DNA of 5,600 bases from Nitrospiraceae bacterium (GTDB lineage Bacteria > Nitrospirota > Thermodesulfovibrionia > Thermodesulfovibrionales > Dissulfurispiraceae). Positions 4,886 to 5,600 of the stretch are shown in pieces (position 1 is the stretch's first letter; each line of letters begins with the position of its first letter). The position numbers were made by a program, and so were the translations under genes. The stretch spans positions 1,366 to 6,965 of the forward strand of contig PMYY01000177.1 of NCBI GenBank assembly GCA_003170655.1, read 5' to 3'. The notes beneath the pieces were generated by a model, which had not been told where the DNA came from, did no database searches, and was given only the letters and a program-made list of their open reading frames with translations.

Positions 4886-5437
4886 CTATTTGATACGCTT
4901 TGCAATCGCCCTGAACTCGTCGGTGCCTGCGACTTTAAGGAGCTGGAATAGCACCGTTTCAGTGCAGGTGATTACCGCACCCGCGTCACGCATGAACTCG
5001 ATGCCAGTCTCCCAGTTCTCTTTCGAGCGCGAACATACCGCGTTCTTTACGAGATGGACATGAAAGCCCTGCTGAAGCAGATCCAGGCAAGTCTGGAGCA
5101 CGCAGACATGAGTTTCCATCCCGGTCAGGACAATGGTCTTGCGCATGAGATCGCGGATCGTCCCGCTGAAATTCGGTTCTCCGCAGCAGCTGAAACTCGA
5201 CTTCTCAATGGATTGATAAGCCGGCAGGGCATTTCTGATCGCGTCGATGGTAGGGCCAAGACCTTTGGGATATTGTTCGGTTAAGATGACGGGAATTTTA
5301 TAAAGTTTGGCCAGTTCGATGAGGTGAAGGCAGTTGCTGATGACCTGGTCTTTGACCTGCATAGCATTTACCAGCCGCTCCTGGACGTCTACGATTATCA
5401 GCACAGAGTCGTCTTTTGAAAGAAAGAATTTGTCCAT
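4886..5437 (-). CDS. Isochorismatase-family cysteine hydrolase
   Basis: A 183-residue single-domain member of the isochorismatase/nicotinamidase-like superfamily. The catalytic triad is complete: Asp17 in LIIVDVQERL, Lys79 in IEKSSFSCC, and Cys112 in GMETHVCVLQT. The cis-peptide-like GMETHVCV loop is present. The metal-binding DxH pattern of true nicotinamidases is not evident (residues 54-58 read EQYPK), so it looks more like the YcaC/ISOC1-2 type hydrolases of unknown substrate. It is cytoplasmic, with no signal peptide. Start ATG 5437-5435 has GGAGG 4 bases upstream on the minus strand. The YwbE-family gene ends 34 bases upstream on the same strand, so the two are probably one transcript. 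Its 3' end converges on the decayed DRTGG gene, and no terminator hairpin is obvious at 4850-4885. Confidence 0.93.
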   Translation of the reverse strand: MDKFFLSKDDSVLIIVDVQERLVNAMQVKDQVISNCLHLIELAKLYKIPVILTEQYPKGLGPTIDAIRNALPAYQSIEKSSFSCCGEPNFSGTIRDLMRKTIVLTGMETHVCVLQTCLDLLQQGFHVHLVKNAVCSRSKENWETGIEFMRDAGAVITCTETVLFQLLKVAGTDEFRAIAKRIK

Positions 5438-5471
5438 TAGGCCTCCGGATTGACTATGGCAGATTATCCAG

Positions 5472-5600
5472 TCAGGTAAGGATCTCTTTTACACGTCCAA
5501 CATCGCCGCTTTCGAGACGAACTTTAATGCCGTGCGGATGTGAAGGTGAATTGGTCAATATATCCCTTACGATACCTTCAGTGAGTTTCCCGGTTTTCTG
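5472..5600 (-). CDS. ywbE: YwbE-family protein (DUF2196), C-terminal part only
   Basis: The minus strand is open from the window edge to a TGA at 5474-5472, giving the last 42 residues. RTGKL-like QKTGKLTEGIVRDILTNS, then HPHGIKVRLESGDVGRV, match the conserved core of the small (about 65-residue) YwbE family, whose function is not established. The KOW-like pattern of short beta strands with 'GxVxxIL...G.V.LE.G..GRV' suggests an RNA- or protein-binding barrel, which is inference. The start lies outside the window. It is likely the upstream gene of a two-gene unit with the cysteine hydrolase. Confidence 0.85.
   Translation of the reverse strand, partial: QKTGKLTEGIVRDILTNSPSHPHGIKVRLESGDVGRVKEILT

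Noticed and set aside
5054..5284. Plus-strand open frames opposite the isochorismatase-family gene
   Set aside because: They are antisense shadows of a gene with a complete catalytic triad.
1..5600. CRISPR array, toxin-antitoxin pair, prophage or defence island
   Set aside because: No regularly spaced direct repeats and no such protein families are seen. The only mobile DNA recognised is the IS fragment at 4425-4742.

Overview
The window looks like a chromosomal segment of an anaerobic bacterium of moderate GC. The central operon is a four-subunit, oxygen-sensitive pyruvate:ferredoxin oxidoreductase, and it is flanked by housekeeping genes. The gene order (gamma, delta, alpha, beta) and the neighbours would suit a Nitrospirota-like, deltaproteobacterial or other deep-branching anaerobe. 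Nothing here fixes the taxon, so this is inference.

Layout. (1) Positions 1-626, minus strand: most of a ParA/Soj chromosome-partition ATPase, with its C-terminus beyond the window. (2) Positions 627-1049: a divergent intergenic region of about 420 bases. It holds a probable promoter for each side, three consecutive inverted repeats (809-832, 840-856, 864-911) and small hairpins in the likely leader of the right-hand operon. (3) Positions 1050-4075, plus strand: porG-porD-porA-porB. The junctions are a 4-base overlap, a 1-base overlap and a 1-base gap. A perfect 22-bp inverted repeat (4096-4146) follows and probably ends the transcript. (4) Positions 4223-4850: a wrecked gene for a dethiobiotin-synthetase-like P-loop/DRTGG (phosphotransacetylase N-terminus-like) protein. 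Only its first ~67 and last ~35 codons remain. Between them lies the right-end fragment of an IS200/IS605-type element, carrying the 3' third of tnpB (zinc ribbon plus last RuvC motif, minus strand) and the end hairpin that would be part of the omega RNA. (5) Positions 4886-5437, minus strand: an isochorismatase-family cysteine hydrolase with an intact Asp-Lys-Cys triad. (6) Positions 5472-5600, minus strand: the C-terminal end of a YwbE-family protein, 34 bases upstream of the hydrolase and probably co-transcribed with it.

How it fits together. The Por complex links pyruvate and acetyl-CoA to ferredoxin. PorA and PorB form the TPP-containing catalytic core, PorD carries two [4Fe-4S] clusters and PorG completes the CoA-side structure. 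The DRTGG gene just downstream, whose family is related to phosphotransacetylase, may once have been a metabolic neighbour, but it is now a pseudogene. I see no intact novel system. The most informative structure is the nested fossil at 4223-4850, where a TnpB/omega-RNA right end is preserved in a gene that later lost its middle.
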